DNA of 64,000 nucleotides from Neptuniibacter halophilus (GTDB taxonomy: Bacteria > Pseudomonadota > Gammaproteobacteria > Pseudomonadales > Balneatricaceae). The stretch is from the NCBI RefSeq assembly GCF_030295765.1, contig NZ_AP027292.1:558001-622000 (forward strand). Reading direction: 5' to 3'. The position numbers were made by a program, and so were the translations under genes. The notes below the pieces were generated by a model. That model was given only the letters and a program-made list of their open reading frames with translations. It had not been told where the DNA came from and ran no database searches. Positions 55,927 through 64,000 of the stretch are shown here, piece by piece; positions within the stretch are counted from its first letter, which is position 1, and the number at the start of each line of letters is the position of its first letter.

Positions 55927-56345
55927 ATAGCTTCCGCAGGATTAATGTCTTTGCCCGGTAATATTAAGGGGAATCCTTACAGATAACACGCCCCGGCAAC
56001 CATCAATCTGCATATGAGCAGGCTTTTTCCGGCAAAACAACTTCGGTGCACGACAAAAGAGAGGAACAGTCACGAAAAGGCTGGTTCACAGATTGCTCAA
56101 CGTGCTCCCCGGTTACAACCGGTTACATGCTTTTACATCGGATTTCTTGAACTGAGGATCAGAGGGTACTAGATTTAAATCCAATATAGTATGACGTCTT
56201 ACTATATCGACAAGAAACACCCAATTACGACCGCTAACGTTCTTGGATTATTCTCGTCGACGAAACAGAAGGCTCTGTCATAACGGATGCACCCCTTCGC
56301 AACCTCACTGGCAGAGCGGCAACTCAGCTTCTAACGGCAAATATT
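55927..56345. promoter_or_regulatory. Divergent promoter region with a 24-bp near-perfect palindrome
   Basis: The 419-bp gap holds the arms ATATAGTA (56184-56191) and TACTATAT (56200-56207) around a GACGTC core (56193-56198). All share one dyad centre, with 22 of 24 positions symmetric. This is the form of a MarR or TetR operator. It lies 139 bp before the porin start. The rest is AT-rich with no other clear feature. Confidence 0.7.
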
Positions 56346-57659
56346 ATGAAAAAAAATAAGATCAGCCTCGCCGCATGTATCTCCGCAGCTCTCCTGGCTC
56401 CAACAGCCCAGGCAGGGCTGTTTGATGATGCAACCACCACCCTCAGGTATGCGAACTACCCATGGACAGGCGACACTAAAGACAGTGCATCCGGCATCCC
56501 CACATACAAAGAGGGAGAATGGGTTCATGCACTGGAAGTGAAATACCACTCCGGATACTTCAACGATGTCATCGGCTTCGATTACGGCATCTATGGGGTC
56601 GATACTATCTCTACCAAAAGCGATGCCACTCGCACACAAAACATTGATGGCGTGAACGACGAAGGACACGGCGGCACTAATCTGGCCTACCTGAAATCGA
56701 AGTTTCAACTGGGAGACTGGGACTTACGAGCGGGCTACGGAAAAAAGCGACGGGCATTCGAAACCTATGAAGACTTCAATTACCGTATTGTCGAGGCTAC
56801 CACGGTCGGGGCCGATATCAGCCTGAGTCGGGATGACCTCTCCCTCTACGCCACAGTTATTGATAAAGCCAGCCGCCGTAATCAGGACAATTTTGGCGGA
56901 GACCTTAAAACGTTCCTCGGTGAAACGATCGATAACATCTCAGTCTTCGGGCTGAAATATCAACCGTCGAAAGCATGGACCTTTAAAGCAGAGCATCTGG
57001 AAGCCAAAGATTATATCAAGCGCGATTTTCTGGGTGTGAACTACAACTACCCCCTGAACGACACGCAGAGCCTCAACCTTGATGGTCGCTTTGGCACCAT
57101 GAAAGACGCCGGCGATCTCTTTGAGCGAGTCCCCCTGGGCCAGTACGCAAACGACCCCGATGGCCTCGATGCCAGTTTTAATGAACTGGCTCTCACCTTC
57201 AAAGATAAAGAGCTGGGCTATTACGCCACCCTCTGGCGTACTGACGTCAACGGCGATGACTTCAACCGAATTCTGTTCACTGAAGATCATGGGTGGTGGG
57301 CATCCCGCACACAGCTCTGGCAATGGTCCGGACTTGAAGGTGAAACCTCCTACGGTGTGAAAGCTGGCATCGATTTCAGCAAGCACAATATTCCCGGCCT
57401 TTCTCTCCACGCTACGGCTGTACGATCGAACTCTGCCGAAGGCTACGACGACTTCAGCCGGCAGGAGTTCCGTACTGTGGCCATGTACAAATTTCAGCAG
57501 CCTGTGCTGAAAGGTCTCAGCGTAGTTTGGCTGCATATCGATCACGAAGCAGAAGGTACACCTGATGGCATCCGCAGAACAGGAACCGGCGCGGGCCCAA
57601 CCGCGCTGGCTCAAGGCGATGCTGACCGGATCTATATCAACTATGTGAAAAAGTTCTGA
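56346..57659 (+). CDS. OprD-family outer membrane porin
   Basis: A 437-residue outer-membrane protein: signal peptide (residues 1-23, cleavage after AQA), a beta-rich chain of alternating hydrophobic strands, and a C-terminal phenylalanine (NYVKKF) as required for barrel assembly. LFDDATTTLRYANYPWTGD at the start and LGWNYKF-like late strands fit the OprD substrate-specific porin group. The downstream sulfatase begins 10 bp later, so it probably lets the sulfated substrate into the periplasm. Family call is fairly firm; substrate is inference. Confidence 0.85.
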   Translation: MKKNKISLAACISAALLAPTAQAGLFDDATTTLRYANYPWTGDTKDSASGIPTYKEGEWVHALEVKYHSGYFNDVIGFDYGIYGVDTISTKSDATRTQNIDGVNDEGHGGTNLAYLKSKFQLGDWDLRAGYGKKRRAFETYEDFNYRIVEATTVGADISLSRDDLSLYATVIDKASRRNQDNFGGDLKTFLGETIDNISVFGLKYQPSKAWTFKAEHLEAKDYIKRDFLGVNYNYPLNDTQSLNLDGRFGTMKDAGDLFERVPLGQYANDPDGLDASFNELALTFKDKELGYYATLWRTDVNGDDFNRILFTEDHGWWASRTQLWQWSGLEGETSYGVKAGIDFSKHNIPGLSLHATAVRSNSAEGYDDFSRQEFRTVAMYKFQQPVLKGLSVVWLHIDHEAEGTPDGIRRTGTGAGPTALAQGDADRIYINYVKKF

Positions 57660-57669
57660 GGTGAAACCC

Positions 57670-59223
57670 ATGAAAAAACAGATACTGGCCGCCTCGATGG
57701 CAGCAACGATCTCCGTCTCTGCTTTCGCGGCTGAGCAGAAACCGAACATCCTGTTTATTCTGACAGATAATCAGCATTCCGGTTTACTCGGCGCCTATGG
57801 CAATAAAGAGATTAAAACCCCTAATATCGACCAACTTGCTGAAGAAGGCGTCAAGTTTACCAACGCCTTTGCGGTAAATGGCATGTGCTCCCCAACACGA
57901 GCAACCCTGATGACTGGTCTGATGCCATCCCAACACGGACTTCATGACTGGCTGAACGACGAACAGATGAAGGAGTGGCCCCGAGACTGGTCGGCGGTGG
58001 CCGAATTCCGCTCCGTGCCTTATACACTGAAAGAGAACGGTTATCAGACAGCCATGATTGGCAAATGGCATCTGGGTCAACCCTGGGAACCTTCTCTGGG
58101 CTTTGACCACTGGATGACATTCACCAGTGGTCATACTCTGGATTTCTGGAACAACACGGTTATCGAAAACGGTCAGGTGACGGATATTTCAGGCCGACAC
58201 ATGGTGGACTACTTTGGCGATAAAGCCGTTGAGTATCTGGAAAACTATGATTCCGACAAGCCATTCTTCCTGAAAGTATCCTTTGATGGCCCCTACATGG
58301 ATCCACCTACCAACATGGGGCCTGCCAAGAACCGGCACTACGAATACTACAAGAACAAACACCTCAGCTCCTTTCCCAACGAACCGGTCAGCAAAAACTA
58401 CGTGGACCAGTTGGTTGAATTTGCGAAAACCGGACAGGATAAAGAGTTCCTGAACCGGATCATCAAAATGGTGATTGGCAATATGGCCGGTGATCAGGCA
58501 ACACGCGCCAATATGGCTTCGCAGAACACCCTGGTCGATGACAATGTGGGCCGCCTGATGGAGACCCTGAAAAAGAAAGGGCTGTCAGACAACACCATTG
58601 TGATTTACAGCTCAGATCAGGGAGTTTACTACGGTCAACACGGCTTATGGACACATACGGTACTGAGCCAGCCATCCACCCTGCAGGAAACAGCGTTCCA
58701 GATTCCGCTGATTGTCCGAAAACCGGGTGAAGCTGAAGGCAAAACCGTTAGCAACCTGATCGGCCAATATGATATCCCGGCGACCATTCTTGATCTGGCC
58801 GGAATCAAACAAACCCTGCCGAACTCCCCGGGACGCAGTTTTTCGTCCATGCTCGGCGCCCAGAAAGTTGGCGAGATCCACGATGCGGTTTTCTATGAGC
58901 AGACGGAATCCCGCGCTATTCGAACCCAGCAATATGCATACTGGAAACGCATGGATGCTGACTTTGGTCCAAACGAGCTTTATGACATGCAGAAGGACCC
59001 TTACCAGAAAAAAAACCTGGCAGAACTGGAAGCATACCAGCCTGTCATTGCTGATCTGGACAAGAAACTGGAAGCATTTTACGCCACCTACACCGATCCG
59101 AAATATGATCTGTGGAAAGGCGGCACGGCAAAGGGAACCATCTCTTATCCCCAGAAATTCAAGCAACGTTTTGGTGATCAGTGGGAGCTGAAAACCGAAA
59201 TTCTTCCTTCGTTTTCTGAGTAA
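57670..59223 (+). CDS. Periplasmic sulfatase-like hydrolase
   Basis: Predicted to cleave an organic sulfate ester in the periplasm. From the ATG at 57670 it has 517 residues with a signal peptide (about 1-21). The formylglycine signature is NGMCSPTRATLMTG with the modified cysteine at 73. K132 and H134 lie in GKWHLG. Metal-site segments read LTDNQHSG (D33, N34) and SSDQGVYYGQHGLW (D316, Q317). Compared with classic arylsulfatases the second Asp is Asn, the usual PH motif is GPY (Y209), and the later Asn/His is Gln. Substrate may therefore be unusual. The maturation enzyme is not in the window. It is co-transcribed with the porin and the cytochrome. Confidence 0.9.
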   Translation: MKKQILAASMAATISVSAFAAEQKPNILFILTDNQHSGLLGAYGNKEIKTPNIDQLAEEGVKFTNAFAVNGMCSPTRATLMTGLMPSQHGLHDWLNDEQMKEWPRDWSAVAEFRSVPYTLKENGYQTAMIGKWHLGQPWEPSLGFDHWMTFTSGHTLDFWNNTVIENGQVTDISGRHMVDYFGDKAVEYLENYDSDKPFFLKVSFDGPYMDPPTNMGPAKNRHYEYYKNKHLSSFPNEPVSKNYVDQLVEFAKTGQDKEFLNRIIKMVIGNMAGDQATRANMASQNTLVDDNVGRLMETLKKKGLSDNTIVIYSSDQGVYYGQHGLWTHTVLSQPSTLQETAFQIPLIVRKPGEAEGKTVSNLIGQYDIPATILDLAGIKQTLPNSPGRSFSSMLGAQKVGEIHDAVFYEQTESRAIRTQQYAYWKRMDADFGPNELYDMQKDPYQKKNLAELEAYQPVIADLDKKLEAFYATYTDPKYDLWKGGTAKGTISYPQKFKQRFGDQWELKTEILPSFSE

Positions 59224-59242
59224 TACTTGAGGTCTGGTCAGG

Positions 59243-61381
59243 ATGAAACACATGAAGTCAGTCACTCCCGTTCGCAGCCTGCTACTGTGCCTGACCAGCC
59301 TATTCTTCTCTGCAAACCCGGCCGCTGCCGACTATATCGGTTCCACCGAATGCGGGACATGCCATACAGAACAGCTTCACAAATGGCAGCAGTCTCATCA
59401 TAAACAGGCGATGACACCGGTAGAGGAGATACAGCTTCCCCAATTCGATGGTCAGGTGTTTGAACTGTCTGACCGTACAATACACTTTATTAAAAAACAC
59501 AACAGTTACCTTATCCGGGAACAGCAGGAGGGTCAGCACAGGGATTACCCGGTAAGATATGCGCTCGGTTTCTACCCACTGCAGCAATACCTGGTTGATG
59601 TCGGACAGGGTAAACTGCAGGTATTTGATATTGCCTGGGACAGCCGCTCCGCTGAAGCGGGCGGACAACGTTGGTTTTCAGTTAACAACGAGCCAGATCA
59701 CGACAGTCTGAACTGGAAACACAGTCTGATGAACTGGAACAGCCGCTGTGCCAGTTGCCACACTACGGCCTTCAACCGCGACTACTCACCGTCCAGTGGG
59801 CGCTATAACAGCCATTGGACAGAACCTCATGTGGGTTGTGAGTCCTGCCATGGACCGGGTCGAAAGCACCTCGACTGGGCACTGGGAAAGATCGCAAACG
59901 CACCGCAAAAAGGCCTCAATTACCTTTTGTCCTCCCCACAAAACTGGAACAATCGACAACCACAGCCTAAGTCCACCGGCACACCGAATGTAAAACTGGA
60001 CGAAACTGAAATCTGTTTCAACTGCCATGCCCGAAGGCAGCTACTGAAAAATGAAACCAACAATGAGCCATTTTCTGAAACATCCACACTCCGTCTTCTG
60101 GAGCCTGAACTCTACTTCCCTGACGGGCAGATAAAGGATGAAGTGTTCGTTGCCGGTTCTTTTCTCCAGAGCAAAATGTACCGGGCAGGGGTGACCTGCA
60201 GTAACTGCCATGATCCACACAACAATGAGCTGACCCAACCGGGCAATAAGATCTGTACTCAATGTCACAGCCCGCAGACCTACGACACACAGGCGCACCA
60301 CCAGCATGCAGATAATTCCGGTAGCGCATGTGTCAGTTGCCATATGCCCAGTCGTACCTATATGGGTGTAGATGAGAGACACGACCATGGTTTTCAGGTG
60401 CCTGACCCGATGCTCAGCCTTCAGCTCAACACACCCAATGTCTGCGCACAGTGCCATCAAGAAGCCAGCAGCCGTGACTGGCTGAAACAACAGAGCACTC
60501 ACTTTAGCTCAAAAGGTCAGCCGAATAATCTGCGCAGACGTACAGCCCATCTGCTTGCGGATCTCTGGCAACAGAAAAGAAGACCCGGCTGGCAGCAGGA
60601 ATTCGAGGAACTGCTGCAGGAGAACAGCTCAGACTTTCTTAAGGCATCCCTTCTGCAGGCGGCACCGCTTAGTCTGAAGCAACCGGAGCTTGCACAACTG
60701 ATCAGGGGTGAACCTTCCCTGCTGACAACAATCGCAATCAACCAGCTTCAGCAACAACCTGCCCCCGGTTTGCTGGAAAGTACACTTCAACAACTTAGCA
60801 GCAGCTCTCTCAAGGTCAGAATTTCAGCTTATCGTGCCCTTATGCCCTATAACTTAAGTTATTCACAGCAGCAGCGGTATGGCACCCTTCTGACACAAGT
60901 GGAAACTGAATACATCCGGGCTATCGAACTGAATCAGGACACGCCGATGGGCCGGACAGAACTTGCAAATTACCATCTGTTTAAAGGTCATACCGATGCC
61001 GCATTGAAACATATGCAAGAGGCTTTAAAGTCCGATCCGGGGCTGTTAATCGCTGCACTGAATCTGGCTGACCTTTACCGTCAAAAAAAACAGGACAGAC
61101 GAGGACTGGAAGTGCTGATTAAAGCGCAAATACATCATCCGGATAATCATCTGCTGGCTTATTCGATCGGTTTAACCTACGTCCGGCTGAGTCAATCTGA
61201 GCCTGCCCTACAACAGCTTAAGAAAGCCTATGAGGACTCTGGCCAGCAACTGGAATTTGGTATGACACTGCTGGTCGCCATGAACACTTTTAACTACGAC
61301 CGGGAAGCAAACGCTCTAAAGCATGAATTGTTAACCCGCTTCCCAGATGATCCGCGCCTGCGGCAACTTATTTATCACTAG
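59243..61381 (+). CDS. Octaheme cytochrome c with C-terminal TPR domain
   Basis: A 712-residue exported multiheme protein. After a signal peptide (about 1-29) there are eight CxxCH heme sites: CGTCH (37-41), CASCH, CESCH, CFNCH, CSNCH, CTQCH, CVSCH and CAQCH, all within the first 410 residues or so and arranged as in cytochrome c554/doubled-CxxCH proteins. The rest is helical, with tetratricopeptide repeats at about 555-690 (NYHLFKGHTDAALKHMQEAL, NLADLYRQKKQDRRGLEVL). It starts 19 bp after the sulfatase. It probably carries electrons in the periplasm, but donor and acceptor are unknown. Confidence 0.92.
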   Translation: MKHMKSVTPVRSLLLCLTSLFFSANPAAADYIGSTECGTCHTEQLHKWQQSHHKQAMTPVEEIQLPQFDGQVFELSDRTIHFIKKHNSYLIREQQEGQHRDYPVRYALGFYPLQQYLVDVGQGKLQVFDIAWDSRSAEAGGQRWFSVNNEPDHDSLNWKHSLMNWNSRCASCHTTAFNRDYSPSSGRYNSHWTEPHVGCESCHGPGRKHLDWALGKIANAPQKGLNYLLSSPQNWNNRQPQPKSTGTPNVKLDETEICFNCHARRQLLKNETNNEPFSETSTLRLLEPELYFPDGQIKDEVFVAGSFLQSKMYRAGVTCSNCHDPHNNELTQPGNKICTQCHSPQTYDTQAHHQHADNSGSACVSCHMPSRTYMGVDERHDHGFQVPDPMLSLQLNTPNVCAQCHQEASSRDWLKQQSTHFSSKGQPNNLRRRTAHLLADLWQQKRRPGWQQEFEELLQENSSDFLKASLLQAAPLSLKQPELAQLIRGEPSLLTTIAINQLQQQPAPGLLESTLQQLSSSSLKVRISAYRALMPYNLSYSQQQRYGTLLTQVETEYIRAIELNQDTPMGRTELANYHLFKGHTDAALKHMQEALKSDPGLLIAALNLADLYRQKKQDRRGLEVLIKAQIHHPDNHLLAYSIGLTYVRLSQSEPALQQLKKAYEDSGQQLEFGMTLLVAMNTFNYDREANALKHELLTRFPDDPRLRQLIYH

Positions 61382-61430
61382 GAAAACGAATATACGCCCC
61401 ATCACAATCGTGACCGGGAAGGTCACCTTC

Positions 61431-61455
61431 GGCACCTTTTCAGGTGCCTTTTTTA
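61431..61455 (+). terminator. Terminator of the porin-sulfatase-cytochrome operon
   Basis: Hairpin GGCACCT (61431-61437) / AGGTGCC (61442-61448) with a 4-nt loop and a run of six or more T, 50 bp after the cytochrome stop. Confidence 0.9.
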
Positions 61456-61515
61456 TCTGGGGTGCTTTTTTTATCTGATGTACGATGTTGATCAGGTCAT
61501 CACGAGACAGGACTC

Positions 61516-62379
61516 ATGACTGCTTTTCTTGAAATATCCATCTCTGCGGTAACGTTTTTGGTGATGTGGGTTGTCGGTTTGGAGTTGCAGTTGGCAAACC
61601 TCCGCTCTCTTTCAAAGCAGAGTCTGGCCGTAATCAGCGGCACCCTGGCTCAAATCATTTGCCTTCCTGCTCTTACACTTCTGATGATCGCCGTCAGCCA
61701 CCCCCCCACTGAAATTGCAGCGGGGATGCTACTGGTCTCACTTTGTCCGGGTGGAGCAGTTTCGAATTTTTATACCTTGCTGGCCAAAGGAGATATCGCT
61801 TACTCGGTCAGTCTCACGATTATCTCAACACTCAGTAGCCTGCTTTCACTGCCCTTGTTGTTCAACCTGTTCAGTCCTGCATTTATCGCTGCCCCCAATC
61901 CAATCATCCTGCCTGTGGGGCAAACCGTGGAGCAACTTTTTTATCTACTGATAACCCCCTTAGCCCTGGGTATGCTTTGCAATTTCTTCTGGCCAGGTCT
62001 GACTCATCGCTGTCTGCGATTGTTAAAAATCAGCGCCGCAGTGTGCCTGCTTAGTCTGGTTGCCCTGATCTTTCTGAGTAAAGGCCCGGCCCTGACTCAG
62101 TTTATCTCTGATGTATTTACAACGTCACTGATCTTCACCTTATCTGCGTTGGGCCTTGGACTGCTTGCAGGAAAACTGCTCAACCTGAGGCGGGAGCAGA
62201 TCATTGCGATAGCCATCGAATTCCCTTCCCGTAATCTGGCCATCGCTACGGCAATTGGTCTTAACCTTCTGCAACAGAGCAACGCTGTTCTGTTTGCAGC
62301 CGCCATGTTTGTATTGCAGCTACCGGTTTTTATTTGTGTGATTCTTGCCACCTGGGGAATTAACAAAAGACCAGAATAA
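61516..62379 (+). CDS. BASS-family (bile acid:sodium symporter-like) transporter
   Basis: A 287-residue integral membrane protein with nine to ten helices. Family segments are VVGLELQLANLRSL near the start, LLVSLCPGGAVSNFYTLLAKGD with the sodium-site region (about 75-95), and AIAIEFPSRNLAIATAI (about 233-249) with a second crossover motif. BASS transporters import organic anions with sodium. It follows the cytochrome operon's terminator and has its own AGGA ribosome site. It may take the desulfated product into the cell, but the link is by position only. Confidence 0.88.
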   Translation: MTAFLEISISAVTFLVMWVVGLELQLANLRSLSKQSLAVISGTLAQIICLPALTLLMIAVSHPPTEIAAGMLLVSLCPGGAVSNFYTLLAKGDIAYSVSLTIISTLSSLLSLPLLFNLFSPAFIAAPNPIILPVGQTVEQLFYLLITPLALGMLCNFFWPGLTHRCLRLLKISAAVCLLSLVALIFLSKGPALTQFISDVFTTSLIFTLSALGLGLLAGKLLNLRREQIIAIAIEFPSRNLAIATAIGLNLLQQSNAVLFAAAMFVLQLPVFICVILATWGINKRPE

Positions 62380-62473
62380 GCTCCCTGTTAAGCCGGTGCT
62401 TTTTGCCTGTTCTTCGGGGTGTTAAGGTGTTCATTAAAAAAACGGCCTGCTGCGTTGTTTCTGAGAATCTGCC

Positions 62474-63067
62474 ATGAAAAAAATCATTATTCTGCTTCTG
62501 ATCCTGATCGCCGTGTGGAAGTTTTCTCAGCCGGGTGAGGTGTCCACCGGCCCCGGGGTGATGGCAGAAGATATTCCGCTGCAGGTTGATCTGCCGCCCG
62601 GCGTCATTGCTGAAGTGGATGATTATCAGATCAACCAACTGGCGGAGTTTCGGATCAAAGCCAAAGTGTTAGGGCGTGAAGATTACACGCTGGACCGGGA
62701 AGCCGACCTCTCCCCTACTGATCTGGCACTGGGCTGGGGAAGGATGTCGGATGAAACGGTGCTCGCCGAGGTGGATATCTCACAGTCGGGGCGATTCTAT
62801 TTCTGGCGGGTGGAGTCGTTCCCGATTCCGCGTCAGGAGATTGTCAGCTCCAGCGCCAATATGCATCTGATCCCCGCATCCGGCACGGTCAAAAGCGAAA
62901 TCGATTCAGTCCGCCGCGGCGATATTGTGGAGATTAAAGGTTATCTGGTAGAAGCCCGCTCACAGGCCGATGGCTGGCGCTGGCGCAGTTCACTGACCCG
63001 CAACGACAGCGGCGCCGGAGCCTGTGAACTGATCTGGGTTGAGCAACTGAATATCGTCACCCCCTGA
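62474..63067 (+). CDS. Membrane-anchored hypothetical protein
   Basis: A 197-residue protein with an N-terminal signal anchor (about 3-18) and a beta-rich periplasmic domain. Distinct late motifs are RRGDIVEIKGYLVEA, DGWRWRSSLTRNDSGAGACELIWVE. Similar proteins are common in gammaproteobacteria, but no function is known to me. No conserved metal or catalytic set is obvious. It ends 22 bp before the convergent fumC. Confidence 0.75.
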   Translation: MKKIIILLLILIAVWKFSQPGEVSTGPGVMAEDIPLQVDLPPGVIAEVDDYQINQLAEFRIKAKVLGREDYTLDREADLSPTDLALGWGRMSDETVLAEVDISQSGRFYFWRVESFPIPRQEIVSSSANMHLIPASGTVKSEIDSVRRGDIVEIKGYLVEARSQADGWRWRSSLTRNDSGAGACELIWVEQLNIVTP

Positions 63068-63088
63068 GCGCTGAATGATACCGCGGCT

Positions 63089-64000
63089 TCAGAGTCCGCC
63101 CCGGGTCAGGGCTGCCGGGTCGAGCAGCGTTTCCAGCGTCTCTCGTGTCAGATCTGTTTTCTCCACCGCCACATCAATCACCGGTCTGCCCTGCTGATAG
63201 GCGGCCTTCGCGATTTCAGCGGCTTTCATGTAACCAATCACCGGATTCAGAGCGGTTACCAGAATCGGATTACGTGCCAGCGCCTGACTGATCTGCTCCT
63301 CATTCACCCGGAAGCCGGCAATGGCCTTGTCGGCGAGCAACCGGCTGACATTCGCCAGCAGCTCAATACTGCTGAGCAGATTACTCGCCACCAGCGGCAA
63401 CATGACATTCAGCTCAAAATTACCCGACTGCCCTGCTACGGTGATTGCGGCATCATTACCGATCACCTGCGCCGCGACCATCGCGGCTGCCTCGGGAATC
63501 ACCGGGTTAACCTTACCCGGCATAATGGATGAGCCCGGCTGCAAGGCTTCCAGCTCAATCTCTCCCAGCCCCGCCAGCGGGCCTGAATTCATCCAGCGCA
63601 GGTCGTTGGCGATCTTCATCATGGCCACAGCCGTTGTTTTTAACTGGCCGGAAAGCGCCACCGCTGTATCCTGCGAGCCGATCCGGGCAAACAGATTATC
63701 CGCCGGTTTAAAGGCCAGCCCGGTCTGTTCACTTAACGCGGCACAGAAACGCGCCGAAAACTCAGGATGCGCATTGACCCCGGTACCCACCGCGGTGCCA
63801 CCCTGTGCCAGACTCTGCAGCTCCGGCTGCAGTTGATGCAGTAACCCGATGCACTGCCGAATCTGCGCTGCCCAACTGAGTAAACTCTGGCTCATGCGTA
63901 CCGGCATCGCGTCCATCAGATGGGTACGGCCGGTTTTCACAAAGCGATCCACTTCAACTGCTTTCTGTTCTGTTACCTGCAACAGGTGGTTCAGCGCTGG
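63089..64000 (-). CDS. fumC: Fumarate hydratase class II, C-terminal part (cut by window edge)
   Basis: Interconverts fumarate and malate in the citric acid cycle. About 304 C-terminal residues are visible and the frame stays open to the right edge, so the true start lies beyond the window. Motifs are KTGRTHLMDAMPV with the catalytic-site histidine, the superfamily signature GSSIMPGKVNP, and the C-terminal LDPAALTRGGL typical of FumC rather than aspartate ammonia-lyase. Confidence 0.93.
   Translation of the reverse strand, partial: PALNHLLQVTEQKAVEVDRFVKTGRTHLMDAMPVRMSQSLLSWAAQIRQCIGLLHQLQPELQSLAQGGTAVGTGVNAHPEFSARFCAALSEQTGLAFKPADNLFARIGSQDTAVALSGQLKTTAVAMMKIANDLRWMNSGPLAGLGEIELEALQPGSSIMPGKVNPVIPEAAAMVAAQVIGNDAAITVAGQSGNFELNVMLPLVASNLLSSIELLANVSRLLADKAIAGFRVNEEQISQALARNPILVTALNPVIGYMKAAEIAKAAYQQGRPVIDVAVEKTDLTRETLETLLDPAALTRGGL

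Overview
The window reads as a chromosomal segment of a marine gammaproteobacterium of the Oceanospirillales type (Marinobacterium/Neptuniibacter/Amphritea-like). This is inferred from gene families and neighbourhoods (class II PyrC, EamA, DadA/DadX/RidA, CobN-type chelatase, sCache chemoreceptor, OprD-type porin, many c-di-GMP proteins) and from a moderately GC-rich coding style; no rRNA or other taxonomic marker is present. No tRNA, rRNA or CRISPR array was seen.

Layout. 1-11.2 kb: truncated dnaX, a large PAS-GGDEF-EAL protein, a small hypothetical, pyrC, an exported methyltransferase-like protein, an aldehyde dehydrogenase, a DUF445 protein, a 7TM diguanylate cyclase and an sCache chemoreceptor. 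11.2-18.4 kb: an NDP-forming acyl-CoA synthetase overlapping an enoyl-CoA hydratase, divergent from an RpiR regulator; then a peroxiredoxin, a LysR regulator with a divergent DUF2798 protein, and the exporter eamA. 18.4-21.9 kb: an AT-rich insertion bounded by a perfect 131-bp direct repeat. It carries an intact acyltransferase-3/SGNH surface-sugar O-acyltransferase and a decayed tyrosine recombinase. 21.9-23.0 kb: two small genes.

23.0-48.5 kb: a minus-strand run of 22 tightly packed, often overlapping genes behind a cobalamin riboswitch. Transcription order is DUF4198 protein, cbiM, cbiL-like, cbiQ, cbiO (ECF cobalt uptake), an MFS transporter with a His-rich tail, a ChlI/ChlD-like chelatase motor, cobO, cobB, cbiD, cobK, cobH, cobL, cobI, cbiG, cobJ, cobM, cobW, cobN, cobQ, cobD, cobC, cbiX. 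It moves cobalt in, builds and amidates the corrin ring, adenosylates it and attaches the aminopropanol arm. Lower-ligand and nucleotide-loop genes (cobU/cobP, cobS, cobT) are not in the window, nor are cobG and cobF. Early (CbiX) and late (CobN plus AAA/VWA) cobalt insertion enzymes coexist.

48.6-55.4 kb: a STAS-like protein, an AgcS-type amino acid:sodium symporter, and a D-/L-alanine catabolic locus (dadR divergent from dadA-ridA-dadX-ridA). 55.4-62.4 kb: a MarR regulator facing a strong palindrome and the cassette porin - periplasmic sulfatase - octaheme cytochrome c/TPR protein, followed after a terminator by a BASS-type transporter. This cassette is the best candidate here for an undescribed system: uptake and desulfation of an unknown sulfate ester coupled to periplasmic electron transfer. 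The window closes with a hypothetical membrane-anchored protein and the 3' part of fumC.
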